The position numbers and the translations under genes were made by a program. From Pseudomonas schmalbachii (GTDB lineage Bacteria; Pseudomonadota; Gammaproteobacteria; Pseudomonadales; Pseudomonadaceae), in assembly GCF_017589465.1 (NCBI RefSeq), contig NZ_JAELYA010000005.1, positions 372,001 through 436,000 on the forward strand: a stretch of 64,000 nt of DNA, read 5' to 3'. The notes beneath the pieces were generated by a model that had not been told where the DNA came from, searched no databases, and saw nothing but the letters and a program-made list of their open reading frames with translations. Below are positions 25,799 to 37,357 of this stretch, piece after piece. Position 1 is the first letter of the stretch. Each line of letters begins with the position of its first letter.

Positions 25799-27712
25799 AT
25801 GACCCTGCTGAAGTTCACCGATGTGTCCCTTGCCTTTGGCACCACGCCGCTGCTGGACAAGGTGTCCTGGCAGATCGCCAGGGGAGAGCGGGTCTGCATC
25901 ATCGGCCGCAACGGTACCGGCAAGTCGAGCATGCTCAAGCTGGTCAAGGGCGAGCAGATGGCCGACGACGGCGACATCTGGCGGGCGCCGTCGCTGAAGA
26001 TCGGCGAATTGCCGCAAGAGCTGCCGCGCGCCGACGACCGTACTGTCTATGACGTGGTTGCCGAAGGCCTCGCCGAGGTCGGCGAACTGCTGGCCCGCTA
26101 CCACCACCTGAGCCTGCATATCGAAGGCGAGGACGACCTGACGCAGCTCTCCCGCGTCCAGCAGGAACTGGAAGCGCGCGACGGCTGGCGCCTGCAGCAA
26201 CTGGTGGAAAGCACCCTGAGCCGCCTGCAATTGCCGGCGGACAAGACCCTCGCCGAACTTTCCGGTGGCTGGCGCCGCCGCGTGCTGCTGGCCCAGGCGC
26301 TGGTGGCCGAGCCGGACCTGCTGCTGCTCGACGAACCGACCAACCACCTGGATATCGGCGCCATCGCCTGGCTGGAGGAAGCGCTGTCGTCCTTCCCCGG
26401 CGCGGTGCTGTTCATCACCCACGACCGCGCCTTCCTGCAGGCCGTGGCCACGCGCATCCTCGAACTGGATCGTGGTCACCTGATCGACTGGAACGGCGAC
26501 TACGCCAGTTTCCTGGTGCACAAGGAGCAGCAACTGGCGGCGGAAGAGGCGGCCAACGCGCTGTTCGACAAGCGCCTGGCGCAGGAGGAAGTGTGGATTC
26601 GCCAGGGCATCAAGGCCCGCCGTACCCGTAACGAAGGCCGCGTGCGTGCGCTGAAGGCGATGCGCTTCGAACGCGCCGAGCGCCGCGAGCGGCAGGGCAA
26701 GGCGAGCTTCCAGCTGGAAGGGGCGGAGAAGTCCGGCAAGCAGGTGATCGTCGCCGAGAAGGTCGGCTTCGCTCATCCGGGCGGCGAACCGTTGATCCGC
26801 GATTTCTCCCTGGTCCTGCAGCGCGGCGACCGTATCGGTCTGCTCGGCGCCAACGGCACCGGCAAGACCACGCTGCTCAAACTGCTGCTCGGCGATCTGC
26901 AGCCGACCTCCGGCACGATCAAGGCCGGCACCAAGCTGGAAGTGGCCTATTTCGACCAGTTGCGCCTGCAGCTGGAGCCGGAAAAGACCGTCATCGACAA
27001 CATTTCCGAGGGCCGCGAGTTCATCACCATCGACGGCCAGAACCGCCACATCCTCAGCTATCTCGGCGACTTCCTGTTCACCCCGCAGCGTGCGCGCACG
27101 CCGGTGAAGGCGCTGTCCGGCGGCGAGCGGGCGCGTCTGCTGCTGGCCAAGCTGTTCAGCAAGCCGGCCAACCTGCTGATACTCGACGAACCGACCAACG
27201 ACCTCGATGTGGAAACCCTGGAACTGCTGGAGGAAGTGCTGCTCGGCTTCCAGGGCACCGTGCTGATGGTCAGCCACGACCGGGCCTTCCTCGACAACGT
27301 GGTGACCAGCACCCTGGTGTTCGAGGGCGAGGGCCGCGTGCGCGAGTTCGTCGGTGGCTACCAGGACTGGCTGCGCCAAGGCGGTTCGCCGCGCCTGCTG
27401 GGCGTGGGCGAGCTGAAGGAGCCGACGGAGAAGGCCGAACCGGTCGAGCCGGTCGCCCAGCCGGCCAGCGCCGCGCCGGAAGCGTCGGCGGCGAAGAAGA
27501 AGCTCAGCTACAAGCTGCAGCGCGAACTCGACGCCATTCCGGGGCAGATCGACGCCCTGGAAGCAGAACTGGCGGCGCTGCAGGCGGAAACCGCATCGCC
27601 GACCTTCTACCAGCGTCCGCAGGAAGAAACCCGCATCGCCCTGGAGCGGCTGACGTCGCTGCAGCAGGAACTCGACCGCCTGATCGAGCGCTGGGCCGAG
27701 CTCGAAGAATAG
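25799..27712 (+). CDS. uup: ABC-F ATPase Uup
   Basis: A 637-residue ABC-F protein with two ATP-binding cassettes: Walker A GRNGTGKSS and GANGTGKTT, signature LSGGWRRR and LSGGERARLL, and Walker B LLLDEPTNHLD and LILDEPTNDLD, the usual ABC-F forms. The C-terminal ~100 residues after KKKLSYKLQRELDAIP form the coiled-coil domain of Uup, which binds branched DNA in E. coli. No membrane segments are present. It acts on ribosomes or replication forks. ATG 25799 is preceded by CCGGAGATC; the open frame upstream overlaps slt on the other strand. Confidence 0.92.
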   Translation: MTLLKFTDVSLAFGTTPLLDKVSWQIARGERVCIIGRNGTGKSSMLKLVKGEQMADDGDIWRAPSLKIGELPQELPRADDRTVYDVVAEGLAEVGELLARYHHLSLHIEGEDDLTQLSRVQQELEARDGWRLQQLVESTLSRLQLPADKTLAELSGGWRRRVLLAQALVAEPDLLLLDEPTNHLDIGAIAWLEEALSSFPGAVLFITHDRAFLQAVATRILELDRGHLIDWNGDYASFLVHKEQQLAAEEAANALFDKRLAQEEVWIRQGIKARRTRNEGRVRALKAMRFERAERRERQGKASFQLEGAEKSGKQVIVAEKVGFAHPGGEPLIRDFSLVLQRGDRIGLLGANGTGKTTLLKLLLGDLQPTSGTIKAGTKLEVAYFDQLRLQLEPEKTVIDNISEGREFITIDGQNRHILSYLGDFLFTPQRARTPVKALSGGERARLLLAKLFSKPANLLILDEPTNDLDVETLELLEEVLLGFQGTVLMVSHDRAFLDNVVTSTLVFEGEGRVREFVGGYQDWLRQGGSPRLLGVGELKEPTEKAEPVEPVAQPASAAPEASAAKKKLSYKLQRELDAIPGQIDALEAELAALQAETASPTFYQRPQEETRIALERLTSLQQELDRLIERWAELEE

Positions 27713-27725
27713 TGACCGGCCAACC

Positions 27726-27754
27726 CGCGGCAGGCCGGGGTTCGGCCTGCCGCG
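27726..27754. terminator. Strong hairpin between convergent uup and usp genes
   Basis: Perfect 11-base stem CGCGGCAGGCC / GGCCTGCCGCG with a seven-base loop in the 48-base gap between two convergent genes. It lacks a long T-tract, so I call it a likely bidirectional terminator. Confidence 0.6.
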
Positions 27755-27760
27755 CGGTCG

Positions 27761-28201
27761 TCACTCGTGTTTCTGCAGGCGTACGGCCAGCACGTCGCAA
27801 GGCGCGCCATGCAGGACGTCGTTGGCGGTCGAGCCCAGCAGCAGGGCAAGACCATGGCGACCGTGACTGCCGACGATGATCAGGTCGCAACCCTGGTCGT
27901 GGGCCAGGCGGTGGATTTCCTGGCGCGGCTGGCCGTAGACCAGGTGGCATTGCGCAGTGGTGATCTGCGGGTAGCTGACGGTGAACTGGTGCAGACGCTC
28001 CTTGGCCTGGTCGAACTGCTGCTGCTGGAGCATCGACAGGTCCATCGGCACATCGCCACCGAAGGCCATGGCCATGGGCTCGACGACATGCACTGCCGAC
28101 AGTTTGGCTTCCGCACTGGCGGCCAGCGCGACGGCGCGTTTCATCACCGGGTCGCATTCCTCGGTGAGGTCGACGGCGACCAGAATGTGTTGGTAGAGCA
28201 T
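27761..28201 (-). CDS. Universal stress protein (UspA family)
   Basis: A 146-residue UspA-fold protein with the start YQHILVAVDLTEE and the ATP-binding motif G-2X-G-9X-G-S/T (VGSHGRHGLALLLGSTAND). Usp proteins bind ATP and accumulate under growth arrest or oxygen limitation. The start at 28201 has GGAGGAGAC upstream on the minus strand, well spaced. It is a single-gene unit, divergent from the next gene. Confidence 0.92.
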   Translation of the reverse strand: MLYQHILVAVDLTEECDPVMKRAVALAASAEAKLSAVHVVEPMAMAFGGDVPMDLSMLQQQQFDQAKERLHQFTVSYPQITTAQCHLVYGQPRQEIHRLAHDQGCDLIIVGSHGRHGLALLLGSTANDVLHGAPCDVLAVRLQKHE

Positions 28202-28285
28202 GAGACGTCTCCTCCAGGGGACTGATTGAATACAAGTATGGCCTTGCTGGCCGCAGATGGCCTGCCGGGCCGGAGAACTGTTGTC

Positions 28286-28723
28286 ATGAACACATGGTTA
28301 TTGATCCTGCTCATCGGCCTGATGCTCAGTCCGCTGGCCTGGTTGATGCCGTCCCGCGGCCAGCGCGGGCAGATGGCATTGCGCCTGGAAGCGCGCCGCC
28401 TGGGTCTGGCCATGCAGCTCTCGCGCCAGGAGTGGCCGCACTGGATGGAGCGCGAGCCGCCGACCTCCTGCGCGCAGTATCACCGCGGGCGCAGCAAGGG
28501 CAGGGCGGATACCTGGCGTTATTGGCAGACTGCGCCCGGGCAATGGCTGGATCGCTGGCGCGAGGCGAGTGTGGGCGAGGAATTGGCGGCCGAGCTGGCG
28601 ACCCTGCCGAAGGATGTGTACATGGTCGAGGCGACTCCCCAGTACATTGCGCTGTACTGGGGCGAGCGGGGCGACAATGGCGATCTGCAACGGATCGCGG
28701 AGTTCCTGCGTCGGCATGCCTGA
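28286..28723 (+). CDS. Conserved hypothetical protein with N-terminal membrane anchor
   Basis: A 145-residue protein beginning with one hydrophobic helix (WLLILLIGLMLSPLAWLM) that looks like an uncleaved anchor, then a basic soluble domain with several Trp and Tyr residues. I do not recognise the family. The ATG at 28286 is chosen because it begins right at the anchor; the frame is open to 28226. It is convergent with the next gene, 23 bases from stop to stop. The role is unknown. Confidence 0.7.
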   Translation: MNTWLLILLIGLMLSPLAWLMPSRGQRGQMALRLEARRLGLAMQLSRQEWPHWMEREPPTSCAQYHRGRSKGRADTWRYWQTAPGQWLDRWREASVGEELAAELATLPKDVYMVEATPQYIALYWGERGDNGDLQRIAEFLRRHA

Positions 28724-28746
28724 GGGCTTCCTGCTGTCGATGGCGC

Positions 28747-29544
28747 TCAGCTCTGGCTGGCGGCGTAGAGGGCGGAGGCGGTTTCGAGATTCTCGATGAT
28801 CCGGTCGGAATACTTGTACACCAGCAGGGGCAGGCTGCCCTTGTCGCGCAGGGTTTTCTCCAGATAGCGCCAGGTGATGTCGACGCTGCGCAGCGCTTCG
28901 CCGATCGTCGGGGTGGTCTGCCCGGCCTGCTGCAGGCGGACCAGGTTGATCGCGAAACGGTTGGCCAGGTCCTCCAGCGCGCGCTCCTCGCCGCCGGACG
29001 GGATGGCGCCCACCGTCGCGTTGCGCTGCACATAGTCGGCGGCGATGGTCTGCATCAGCAGGCTCTGTTCGCGGCTCTGCTGGGTCAGCGGCGGGACCCG
29101 GGTGCCGCTTTCCTGCTGAATCCTTTCGTACAGCTGTGCGGCGGTTTCCAGCAGTTCACGATTGTGTGCGGCCAGAGCGGCGGCCGGTTCGAGGTTGATG
29201 AAGCCGCTCTTGCTGAGCTTCCCGCTGAGGTTTTCCAGCTCCTGGGCATAGCCTTGCCATTGGCTGTCGAGCTGCGCCTTCAATCGTGACGACTGCTCGC
29301 CGGGCATTTCCCCGATGCGCGCCAGGCTGTCGGCGGCACTCTGCCGGGATGTCTCGATCCGGCCGACATAGCGCTGGTCGCCCTCCATCGCATTGAGCAT
29401 ATAGAAGTTGCCCAGGCTGCCCTGCGCGGCCAGGCGCATGCGATGCAGGTTCAGCAGATCGCTGGCGGTATCGGCGGCGGCCAGCGTCGAAAGGACGGCG
29501 AGGATCAGCGAGGTCAACAGGCGAGCAAGCGAGCGGCTGGTCAT
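28747..29544 (-). CDS. Secreted helical protein with PilJ-like domain features
   Basis: A 265-residue protein with a cleavable signal peptide (about 1-25, ending LAAADT) and an all-helical mature part rich in Leu, Gln, Ala and Arg. The SDLLNLHRMRLAAQ start followed by two long helices resembles the four-helix sensing bundle of PilJ/NIT-type periplasmic domains, but no membrane segment or signalling domain follows. It is therefore likely a free periplasmic helical protein. Function is not known. It stands alone between convergent and divergent neighbours. Confidence 0.65.
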   Translation of the reverse strand: MTSRSLARLLTSLILAVLSTLAAADTASDLLNLHRMRLAAQGSLGNFYMLNAMEGDQRYVGRIETSRQSAADSLARIGEMPGEQSSRLKAQLDSQWQGYAQELENLSGKLSKSGFINLEPAAALAAHNRELLETAAQLYERIQQESGTRVPPLTQQSREQSLLMQTIAADYVQRNATVGAIPSGGEERALEDLANRFAINLVRLQQAGQTTPTIGEALRSVDITWRYLEKTLRDKGSLPLLVYKYSDRIIENLETASALYAASQS

Positions 29545-29950
29545 GATCCATCTCCGTGGGCTCTCGGGGGGCCTCTTGTCGTTCCTGGCAGGGACTCTAG
29601 CCGGCCGAAGGGGCTCATGCCAGCCGTCGGGGCAGCCTGTTCGCCGGCCTCTGGCGTGACATTAGCGGACTGAATAATGACTGGCCAGTCCGCTGAATAT
29701 GGCTGTCCAGAGGCCTTCCTGAGCGCCACAACGATTGACAAGGTGCGGCTTTTCCGTGAAGGTGTGCGCACCCGAATCAAACGGGCGTATGAATCGAGCG
29801 TTTGTCCTATCGGAATGCTCGGAATACGACCCGGCTATCGCGTCGGAGGGTATGCCAGAGGCTTTGGGACTATGCTCGGCGTTTGCCAGCAGGCCCGATG
29901 CACGGCGTCCGATGTGTACGTTCAAGCTTCCCCAGCGTGGAGATCAGTTG
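29545..29950. promoter_or_regulatory. Promoter region of fadBA
   Basis: About 406 bases without a supported gene. It contains TTGACA at 29735-29740 (no good -10 at standard spacing), and CAAACGGGCGTATG at 29778-29791, a near match to the PsrA operator (G/C)AAAC-N4-GTTT(G/C). The ribosome site GGAGA (29939-29943) precedes the fadB start. Confidence 0.5.
29778..29791 (+). promoter_or_regulatory. Candidate PsrA operator before fadBA
   Basis: CAAAC-GGGC-GTATG fits the PsrA motif (G/C)AAAC-N2-4-GTTT(G/C) with one mismatch in the second half. In P. aeruginosa PsrA controls fadBA, and psrA is present in this window with two perfect sites of its own. Confidence 0.45.
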
Positions 29951-32098
29951 ATGATTTACCAAGGTAAAGCCATCACGGTTAAGGCTCTTGAGAGCGGCGT
30001 AGTCGAGCTGAATTTCGACCTCAAGGGCGAGTCCGTCAACAAGTTCAACCGGCTCACCCTGAACGAACTGCGTGAAGCAGTGGATACCATCAAGTCCGAT
30101 GCGTCCGTGAAGGGCGTGGTTGTGACCAGCGCCAAGGACGTGTTCATCGTCGGCGCCGACATCACCGAATTCCTCGAAAACTTCAAGCTGCCGGACGAAG
30201 AGCTGCTGGCTCTCAGTCTCGAAGCCAACAGGATCTTCAGCGATTTCGAAGACCTCGCCGTTCCCACTGTCGCTGCGATCAACGGCATCGCTCTCGGTGG
30301 CGGCCTGGAAATGGCCCTGTCCGCCGATTTCCGCGTAATGAGCGCGGCCGCTGTGGTCGGCCTGCCGGAAGTCAAGCTGGGCATCTACCCGGGCTTCGGC
30401 GGCACCGTGCGCCTGCCGCGCCTGATCGGCTGCGACAACGCCATCGAGTGGATCGCCTCCGGCAAGGAAAACAAGGCTGAGGAAGCCCTGAAAGTGGGCG
30501 CCGTTGACGCCGTGGTCGCTCCGGAGAAAATCCGCGCAGCCGCTCTCGACCTGCTCCAGCGCGCCATCGCCGGCGAGCTGGATCACAACGCCCGCCGTCA
30601 GCCGAAGCTGGAAAAGCTGAAGCTGAACGCCATCGAGCAGATGCTGGCCTTCGAAACCGCCAAGGGCTTCGTTGCCGGCCAGGCCGGTCCGAACTACCCG
30701 GCCCCGGTGGAAGCGATCAAGTCCATCCAGAAAGCCGCCAACTTCACCCGCGACAAGGCGCTGGAAGTCGAGGCGCAGGGCTTCGTCAAGCTGGCCAAGA
30801 CTTCGGTCGCGGCGAGCCTGATCGGCCTGTTCCTGAATGACCAGGCGCTCAAGCACAAGTCCAAGTCCTACGACGAAGCCGCCAGGGACGTGAAACTCGC
30901 GGCCGTGCTCGGCGCCGGCATCATGGGTGGCGGCATCGCCTACCAGTCCGCCGTCAAGGGCACGCCGATCCTGATGAAGGACATCCGCGAGGAAGCCATC
31001 CAGCTCGGCCTGAACGAGGCCTCCAAGCTGCTCGGCAATCGCGTCGAGAAGGGCCGTCTGACTCCGGCGAAGATGGCCGAGGCGCTGAATGCCATCCGTC
31101 CGACCCTGTCCTACGGCGATTTCGGCAACGTCGACATCGTGGTCGAAGCCGTGGTCGAGAACCCGAAAGTGAAACAGGCCGTGCTTGCTGAAGTGGAAGG
31201 CCAGGTGAAAGAGGACGCGATCCTCGCTTCCAACACCTCGACCATCTCCATCAGCCTGCTGGCCAAGGCGCTGAAGCGCCCGGAAAACTTCGTCGGCATG
31301 CACTTCTTCAACCCGGTGCACATGATGCCGCTGGTCGAAGTGATCCGTGGCGAGAAGTCCAGCGAAGTGGCGGTCGCCACCACCGTCGCCTACGCCAAGA
31401 AGATGGGCAAGAGCCCGATCGTGGTAAACGACTGCCCCGGCTTCCTGGTCAACCGCGTGCTGTTCCCGTACTTCGGCGGCTTCGCCAAGCTGCTGGGCTT
31501 CGGCGTGGACTTCGTGCGCATCGACAAGATCATGGAGAAGTTCGGCTGGCCCATGGGCCCGGCCTACCTGTCCGACGTGGTCGGCATCGACACCGGCCAC
31601 CACGGCCGTGACGTGATGGCCGAGGGCTTCCCGGATCGCATGGCCGTCGAAGGCAAGACTGCCGTCGACGTCATGTACGAGGCCAACCGCCTGGGGCAGA
31701 AGAACGGCAAGGGCTTCTACGCCTACGAAACCGACAAGCGTGGCAAGCCGAAGAAGGTCGTCGACCCGCAGGCCTACGAGATCCTCAAGCCGATCGTGGT
31801 GGAGCAGCGTGAAGTGACCGACGAGGACATCGTCAACTTCATGATGATCCCGCTGTGCCTGGAAACCGTACGCTGCCTGGAAGACGGCATCGTCGAGAGC
31901 GCTGCCGAGGCCGACATGGGCCTGATCTACGGCATCGGCTTCCCACCCTTCCGTGGCGGCGCGCTGCGCTACATCGACGCCATCGGCGTGGCCGAGTTCG
32001 TGGCACTGGCCGACAAGTACGCCGACCTGGGCCCGCTGTACCAGCCGACCGCGAAACTGCGCGAAATGGCTGCGAACGGCCAGAAATTCTTCGGTTGA
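29951..32098 (+). CDS. fadB: Fatty-acid oxidation complex alpha subunit (enoyl-CoA hydratase / 3-hydroxyacyl-CoA dehydrogenase)
   Basis: A 715-residue bifunctional enzyme, the usual FadB length. Residues 1-190: enoyl-CoA hydratase/isomerase ([29 protein letters not shown]). Residues about 310-500: NAD-binding domain ([14 protein letters not shown]) with [15 protein letters not shown] that carries the catalytic His; then two C-terminal dehydrogenase repeats ([12 protein letters not shown]). It performs two steps of beta-oxidation and forms an alpha2-beta2 complex with FadA. The start at 29951 follows GGAGA. fadA follows after 30 bases in one operon. A PsrA-type site upstream suggests control by long-chain fatty acids. 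Confidence 0.96.
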   Translation: MIYQGKAITVKALESGVVELNFDLKGESVNKFNRLTLNELREAVDTIKSDASVKGVVVTSAKDVFIVGADITEFLENFKLPDEELLALSLEANRIFSDFEDLAVPTVAAINGIALGGGLEMALSADFRVMSAAAVVGLPEVKLGIYPGFGGTVRLPRLIGCDNAIEWIASGKENKAEEALKVGAVDAVVAPEKIRAAALDLLQRAIAGELDHNARRQPKLEKLKLNAIEQMLAFETAKGFVAGQAGPNYPAPVEAIKSIQKAANFTRDKALEVEAQGFVKLAKTSVAASLIGLFLNDQALKHKSKSYDEAARDVKLAAVLGAGIMGGGIAYQSAVKGTPILMKDIREEAIQLGLNEASKLLGNRVEKGRLTPAKMAEALNAIRPTLSYGDFGNVDIVVEAVVENPKVKQAVLAEVEGQVKEDAILASNTSTISISLLAKALKRPENFVGMHFFNPVHMMPLVEVIRGEKSSEVAVATTVAYAKKMGKSPIVVNDCPGFLVNRVLFPYFGGFAKLLGFGVDFVRIDKIMEKFGWPMGPAYLSDVVGIDTGHHGRDVMAEGFPDRMAVEGKTAVDVMYEANRLGQKNGKGFYAYETDKRGKPKKVVDPQAYEILKPIVVEQREVTDEDIVNFMMIPLCLETVRCLEDGIVESAAEADMGLIYGIGFPPFRGGALRYIDAIGVAEFVALADKYADLGPLYQPTAKLREMAANGQKFFG

Positions 32099-32113
32099 GT
32101 GCGGAACGAATAG

Positions 32114-33304
<1,191 letters not shown>

Positions 33305-33334
33305 ACAACCCTGTCTAAGCTCTCGATGCGGACC

Positions 33335-33362
33335 AGCCGGGGCCTTGTGCCCCGGCTTTTTC
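33335..33362 (+). terminator. Intrinsic terminator of the fadBA operon
   Basis: Perfect nine-base stem AGCCGGGGC / GCCCCGGCT with a five-base loop, followed by a T-tract (TTTTTC), 30 bases after the fadA stop. Confidence 0.92.
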
Positions 33363-33469
33363 TTTACTGTCCGCTTAGCCTGTGCGAATCGGATGATCCA
33401 GAGCGCCGGGATTGCCCGGCATGTATACACCCGGCAGAATCGCCGCTTTTTTGGCAGCGGAGGCGGAAC

Positions 33470-33733
33470 ATGGAGTTGCAGACGGGACTCTATCGACACT
33501 ACAAGGGGCAGCACTATCGGGTCGTCGGCGTGGCGAAACACTCCGAAACCGAGGAAACCCTGGTGATCTACCAGGCGCTGTACGGCGAATTCGGCCTCTG
33601 GGCGCGTCCCTTGCGCATGTTCATCGAGGCTGTGGAAGTGGACGGTGAGCTGGTTCCACGCTTTGCTCTGGTAAGCACGGAAGAAGACCCGCTGGGATTG
33701 ACCAGGGTCGTCTCCGGGGAAGACCAAGCTTGA
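33470..33733 (+). CDS. DUF1653 family protein
   Basis: An 87-residue protein with the DUF1653 core: GLYRHYKGQHYRVVGVAKHSETEE split over the first strands, VIYQALYGEFGLWARPL, and MFIEAVEVDGELVPRF. The fold is a small beta-barrel; no function is established. ATG 33470 is preceded by GGAGGCGGA. It lies between the fadBA terminator and topA, with 80 bases to topA. Confidence 0.85.
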   Translation: MELQTGLYRHYKGQHYRVVGVAKHSETEETLVIYQALYGEFGLWARPLRMFIEAVEVDGELVPRFALVSTEEDPLGLTRVVSGEDQA

Positions 33734-33813
33734 CCTCGGTGCGAACGCCACTATATATAGCGGCGCCTTCCTCCTTTTAATTTCATCTATTCGACGCAGG
33801 AATCTTCCGATCC

Positions 33814-36420
33814 ATGGGTAAATCGCTGGTCATCGTGGAATCACCGGCCAAGGCCAAGACCATCAACAAGTACCTGGGCAGCCAGTACGTGGTGAAGTCG
33901 AGCATCGGCCATATTCGCGACCTGCCCACCAGCGGTTCGTCGGCTAGCAAGGAGCCTGCAGCCAAGGGCCGCAAGAGCACGGCGGAAGCGCCCGCGCTGT
34001 CGCCCAAGGAGAAAGCCAAGCGCCAGCTCTTCACCCGCATGGGCGTCGACCCGGAGCATGGCTGGAAAGCCAAGTACGAGATCCTGCCCGGCAAGGAAAA
34101 GGTCATCGACGAACTGCGTCGCCTGGCCAAGGATGCCGACACCATCTATCTCGCAACCGACTTGGACCGCGAGGGGGAGGCGATCGCCTGGCACCTGCGT
34201 GAGGCCATCGGCGGCGATGACGAGCGCTACAAGCGCGTGGTGTTCAACGAAATCACCAAGAAGGCGATCCAGGAAGCCTTCTCCAGGCCCGGCGAGCTCG
34301 ACATCAACCGGGTGAATGCGCAGCAGGCCCGACGCTTCCTCGACCGCGTGGTCGGCTACATGGTTTCCCCGCTGCTCTGGCAGAAGATCGCCCGCGGCCT
34401 GTCCGCCGGCCGGGTGCAGTCGGTGGCGGTGAAGCTGGTGGTCGAGCGCGAGAAGGAAATCCGCGCCTTCGTTCCGGAAGAGTACTGGGAAGTGCACGCC
34501 GATCTCGGCACGCCGAAGGGCGAAAAAACGCGCTTCGAAGTCGTCCGCGAGAAGGGCGAGGCGTTCAAGCCGCTCAACGAAGCCCAGGCCATGGCCGCCC
34601 TGGAGAAGCTCAAGGCGTCCGCCTACAGCGTCGCCAAGCGCGAGGACAAGCCGACTTCCAGCAAGCCCTCGGCCCCCTTCATCACTTCGACCCTGCAGCA
34701 GGCGGCGAGCAATCGTCTCGGCTTCGGTGTGAAGAAGACCATGATGATGGCGCAGCGTCTCTACGAGGCCGGCTACATCACCTATATGCGTACCGACTCG
34801 ACCAACCTGTCGGCCGACGCCATCGACATGGTGCGCGGTTTCATCGACAGCGAGTTCGGCAAGAAATACCTGCCGGCCAAACCGAATTTCTATTCGAGCA
34901 AGGAAGGCGCCCAGGAAGCGCACGAGGCGATCCGCCCGTCCGACGTCAATCTCAAGCCGACCCAGCTGTCGGGCATGGAACGCGATGCCGAGCGCCTGTA
35001 CGACCTGATCTGGCGCCAGTTCGTCGCCTGCCAGATGCCGCCGGCGGAATACCTGTCCACCACCGTCAGCGTGGCTGCTGGCGATTTCGAGCTGCGCGCC
35101 AAGGGCCGCATCCTCAAGTTCGACGGCTACACCAGGGTCCTGCCTCAGCAGAGCAAGCCGGGTGAAGACGACGTGCTGCCGGTCATGAACCAGGGCGACG
35201 CACTCAAGCTGATCAAGCTCGACCCCAGCCAGCACTTCACCAAGCCGCCGGCACGCTATTCCGAAGCCAGCCTGGTCAAGGAACTGGAAAAGCGCGGTAT
35301 CGGCCGTCCGTCCACCTATGCGGCGATCATCTCGACCATCCAGGAGCGCGGCTACGTCACCACCCACAACCGGCGCTTCTATGCCGAGAAGATGGGCGAC
35401 ATCGTCACCGAGCGCCTCGACGAGAGCTTCTCCAACCTGATGAACTACGGCTTCACCGCCGCCATGGAAGAGCATCTGGATGATGTGGCCCAGGGCGAGC
35501 GCGACTGGAAACACCTGCTCGACGAGTTCTACGGCGACTTCAAGAAGAAGCTGGAACTGGCCGAAGGCAGCGACGCCGGAATGCGCGCGAATCAGCCGAC
35601 CCTGACCGACATCCCGTGTCGCGAGTGCGGCCGGCCGATGATGATCCGTACCGCGTCCACCGGCGTGTTCCTCGGTTGCTCCGGCTATGCGCTGCCGCCG
35701 AAGGAGCGTTGCAAGGCGACCATCAACCTGATCCCTGGCGACGAGATCGCCGCAGACGACGAGGGTGAGTCGGAATCCCGCGTGCTGCGCAACAAGCACC
35801 GCTGCCCGATCTGCAGCACGGCGATGGATGCCTATCTGCTGGACGAAAAGCGCAAGCTGCACATCTGCGGCAACAACCCGGATTGCGCCGGCTACGAGAT
35901 CGAGGAAGGCCAGTACCGCATCAAGGGCTATGAAGGTCCGAGCCTGGAGTGCGACAAGTGCGGCAGCGAGATGCAGCTGAAGACCGGCCGTTTCGGCAAG
36001 TTCTTCGGTTGCACCAACCCGACCTGCAAGAACACCCGCAAGCTGCTGAAGAACGGCGAGCCGGCGCCGCCGAAGATGGACGCCATCCGCATGCCCGAGC
36101 TGAAGTGCGAGAAGGTCGACGACATCTATGTGCTGCGCGACGGCGCCTCGGGCATGTTCCTCGCCGCCAGCCAGTTCCCGAAGAACCGCGAAACTCGTGC
36201 TCCGCTGGTTGGCGAACTACTGCCGCACAAGGATGAGCTGGATCCGAAGTACCACTTCCTGCTTTCCGCCCCGCAGAAGGACCCGGATGGCCGCCCGGCG
36301 GTGATCCGCTTCAGCCGCAAGACCAAGGAGCAGTACGTGCAATCCGAGGTCGACGGCAAGCCCACTGGCTGGCGTGCGTTCTACGACGGCGGCAAGTGGA
36401 AGGTCGAAGACAAGCGCTGA
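33814..36420 (+). CDS. topA: DNA topoisomerase I
   Basis: An 868-residue type IA topoisomerase. Toprim domain at about 1-150 ([17 protein letters not shown], then [14 protein letters not shown]), catalytic tyrosine Y324 in [13 protein letters not shown], and three C-terminal Cys4 zinc ribbons (CRECGRP...GCSGY, CPICSTA...CGNNPDC, CDKCGSE...CTNPTC). It relaxes negative supercoils through a 5'-phosphotyrosine. The length equals the normal pseudomonad enzyme. A hairpin follows the stop codon. Confidence 0.97.
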   Translation: MGKSLVIVESPAKAKTINKYLGSQYVVKSSIGHIRDLPTSGSSASKEPAAKGRKSTAEAPALSPKEKAKRQLFTRMGVDPEHGWKAKYEILPGKEKVIDELRRLAKDADTIYLATDLDREGEAIAWHLREAIGGDDERYKRVVFNEITKKAIQEAFSRPGELDINRVNAQQARRFLDRVVGYMVSPLLWQKIARGLSAGRVQSVAVKLVVEREKEIRAFVPEEYWEVHADLGTPKGEKTRFEVVREKGEAFKPLNEAQAMAALEKLKASAYSVAKREDKPTSSKPSAPFITSTLQQAASNRLGFGVKKTMMMAQRLYEAGYITYMRTDSTNLSADAIDMVRGFIDSEFGKKYLPAKPNFYSSKEGAQEAHEAIRPSDVNLKPTQLSGMERDAERLYDLIWRQFVACQMPPAEYLSTTVSVAAGDFELRAKGRILKFDGYTRVLPQQSKPGEDDVLPVMNQGDALKLIKLDPSQHFTKPPARYSEASLVKELEKRGIGRPSTYAAIISTIQERGYVTTHNRRFYAEKMGDIVTERLDESFSNLMNYGFTAAMEEHLDDVAQGERDWKHLLDEFYGDFKKKLELAEGSDAGMRANQPTLTDIPCRECGRPMMIRTASTGVFLGCSGYALPPKERCKATINLIPGDEIAADDEGESESRVLRNKHRCPICSTAMDAYLLDEKRKLHICGNNPDCAGYEIEEGQYRIKGYEGPSLECDKCGSEMQLKTGRFGKFFGCTNPTCKNTRKLLKNGEPAPPKMDAIRMPELKCEKVDDIYVLRDGASGMFLAASQFPKNRETRAPLVGELLPHKDELDPKYHFLLSAPQKDPDGRPAVIRFSRKTKEQYVQSEVDGKPTGWRAFYDGGKWKVEDKR

Positions 36421-36426
36421 CGCATG

Positions 36427-36453
36427 GCGCGCCCCGGCCATCGGGGCGCGCTT
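36427..36453 (+). terminator. GC-rich hairpin after topA
   Basis: Stem GCGCGCCCC / GGGGCGCGC, perfect over nine bases with a seven-base loop, followed by TTATACT. It may end topA transcription; the TTATACT could also be the -10 of the next gene. Confidence 0.55.
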
Positions 36454-36487
36454 ATACTGCCGAGAGAAATCCTACGAGGGCGTTGTG

Positions 36488-37009
36488 ATGGCGCAGGAAC
36501 TCTATACCCGTACCAACCAGAAGCTGTACTTCGCCGGCCTCGCCCTGGAGTCCTGGCGCAAGGCCGAGGCGGCGCGCCCAATGAATGCCCAGGCACTGGT
36601 CCAGGCGGAGCGTGAAGCGGCGCTGTTCCACCTGTATGGCGCGGTGCTGGGCATCGCCCATGAGATCGCCGGCTACTATCGCCTGCCGCAGGCGGGAGCG
36701 CCGCGTGTCGAACTGCTGCTCAACCAGGACGTGCTGGCGGCCGCGCCCAGCCCGGAACTGGCTGAACTGGTAGAGCTGGCCCAGCAGCCGGAAACCTGGC
36801 TAGGTCAGTTGCTGGCGGCTTACGGCGCGCTGTTCGTCCCTCCGAGCGAGCCGAAGAAAGCCAAGGCCGACCCCACCCAGCCGCTCATCCAGGCTGTCAG
36901 CCTGGACGAGGAAGGCCCCGAGCCGCTCGGCCATGTCGAAATGGAAGAATGGCGCAAGTCGCTGAAAGAAATGGTTTTGCGCTTCCGGTCTAGCCTGACC
37001 GAGCTCTGA
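36488..37009 (+). CDS. Conserved hypothetical protein (DUF6586-like)
   Basis: A 173-residue, mostly helical, soluble protein beginning MAQELYTRTNQKLYFAGL, with conserved FHLYGAVLGIAHEIAGYYRLP and a C-terminal helix EEWRKSLKEMVLRFR. It resembles the pseudomonad-restricted protein group found next to topA, lately DUF6586; function is unknown. GAGGG at 36476-36480 supports the start at 36488. No signal peptide or membrane segment is seen. Confidence 0.78.
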   Translation: MAQELYTRTNQKLYFAGLALESWRKAEAARPMNAQALVQAEREAALFHLYGAVLGIAHEIAGYYRLPQAGAPRVELLLNQDVLAAAPSPELAELVELAQQPETWLGQLLAAYGALFVPPSEPKKAKADPTQPLIQAVSLDEEGPEPLGHVEMEEWRKSLKEMVLRFRSSLTEL

Positions 37010-37113
37010 TGGCTGGTAGAGGCCCCGATTCGGCAATCCCACCTGGAACGAGGTGCTAGGGTCGCAGGGGAGGGGCTGTTACAATGGACGTTCTGCTTTG
37101 GAGAACGTAAGCC

Positions 37114-37350
37114 ATGCCAACCTCATTTCTGGAAATCGTGGAACTGCCTGACGGGCGTATCGTGCTACGCCGTGCGGATGACGAAGAGGCATTGGTAACG
37201 CTGGAGTTCTCCGCCGACGCCAAGGGCTTCCTGCATGGGCAGCACATCGAGATCGCCAAGGCGATGTTCAACGTCGGTGTGCAAATGGCCGGACGCCTTG
37301 CCGAAGGTTTCGACGCCGAGCCGGAAGGCGCTCCCCGCGTCCTGCACTGA
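37114..37350 (+). CDS. Conserved small hypothetical protein
   Basis: A 78-residue protein (MPTSFLEIVELPDGRIVLRRADDEE...) with two short beta-strands and a helix (IEIAKAMFNVGVQMAGRLAEGF). The start has GGAGAA eight bases upstream. It is convergent with sulA, only seven bases from stop to stop. I do not recognise a functional family; its conservation in this gene neighbourhood is from memory. Confidence 0.75.
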   Translation: MPTSFLEIVELPDGRIVLRRADDEEALVTLEFSADAKGFLHGQHIEIAKAMFNVGVQMAGRLAEGFDAEPEGAPRVLH

Positions 37351-37357
37351 TCCCTTC

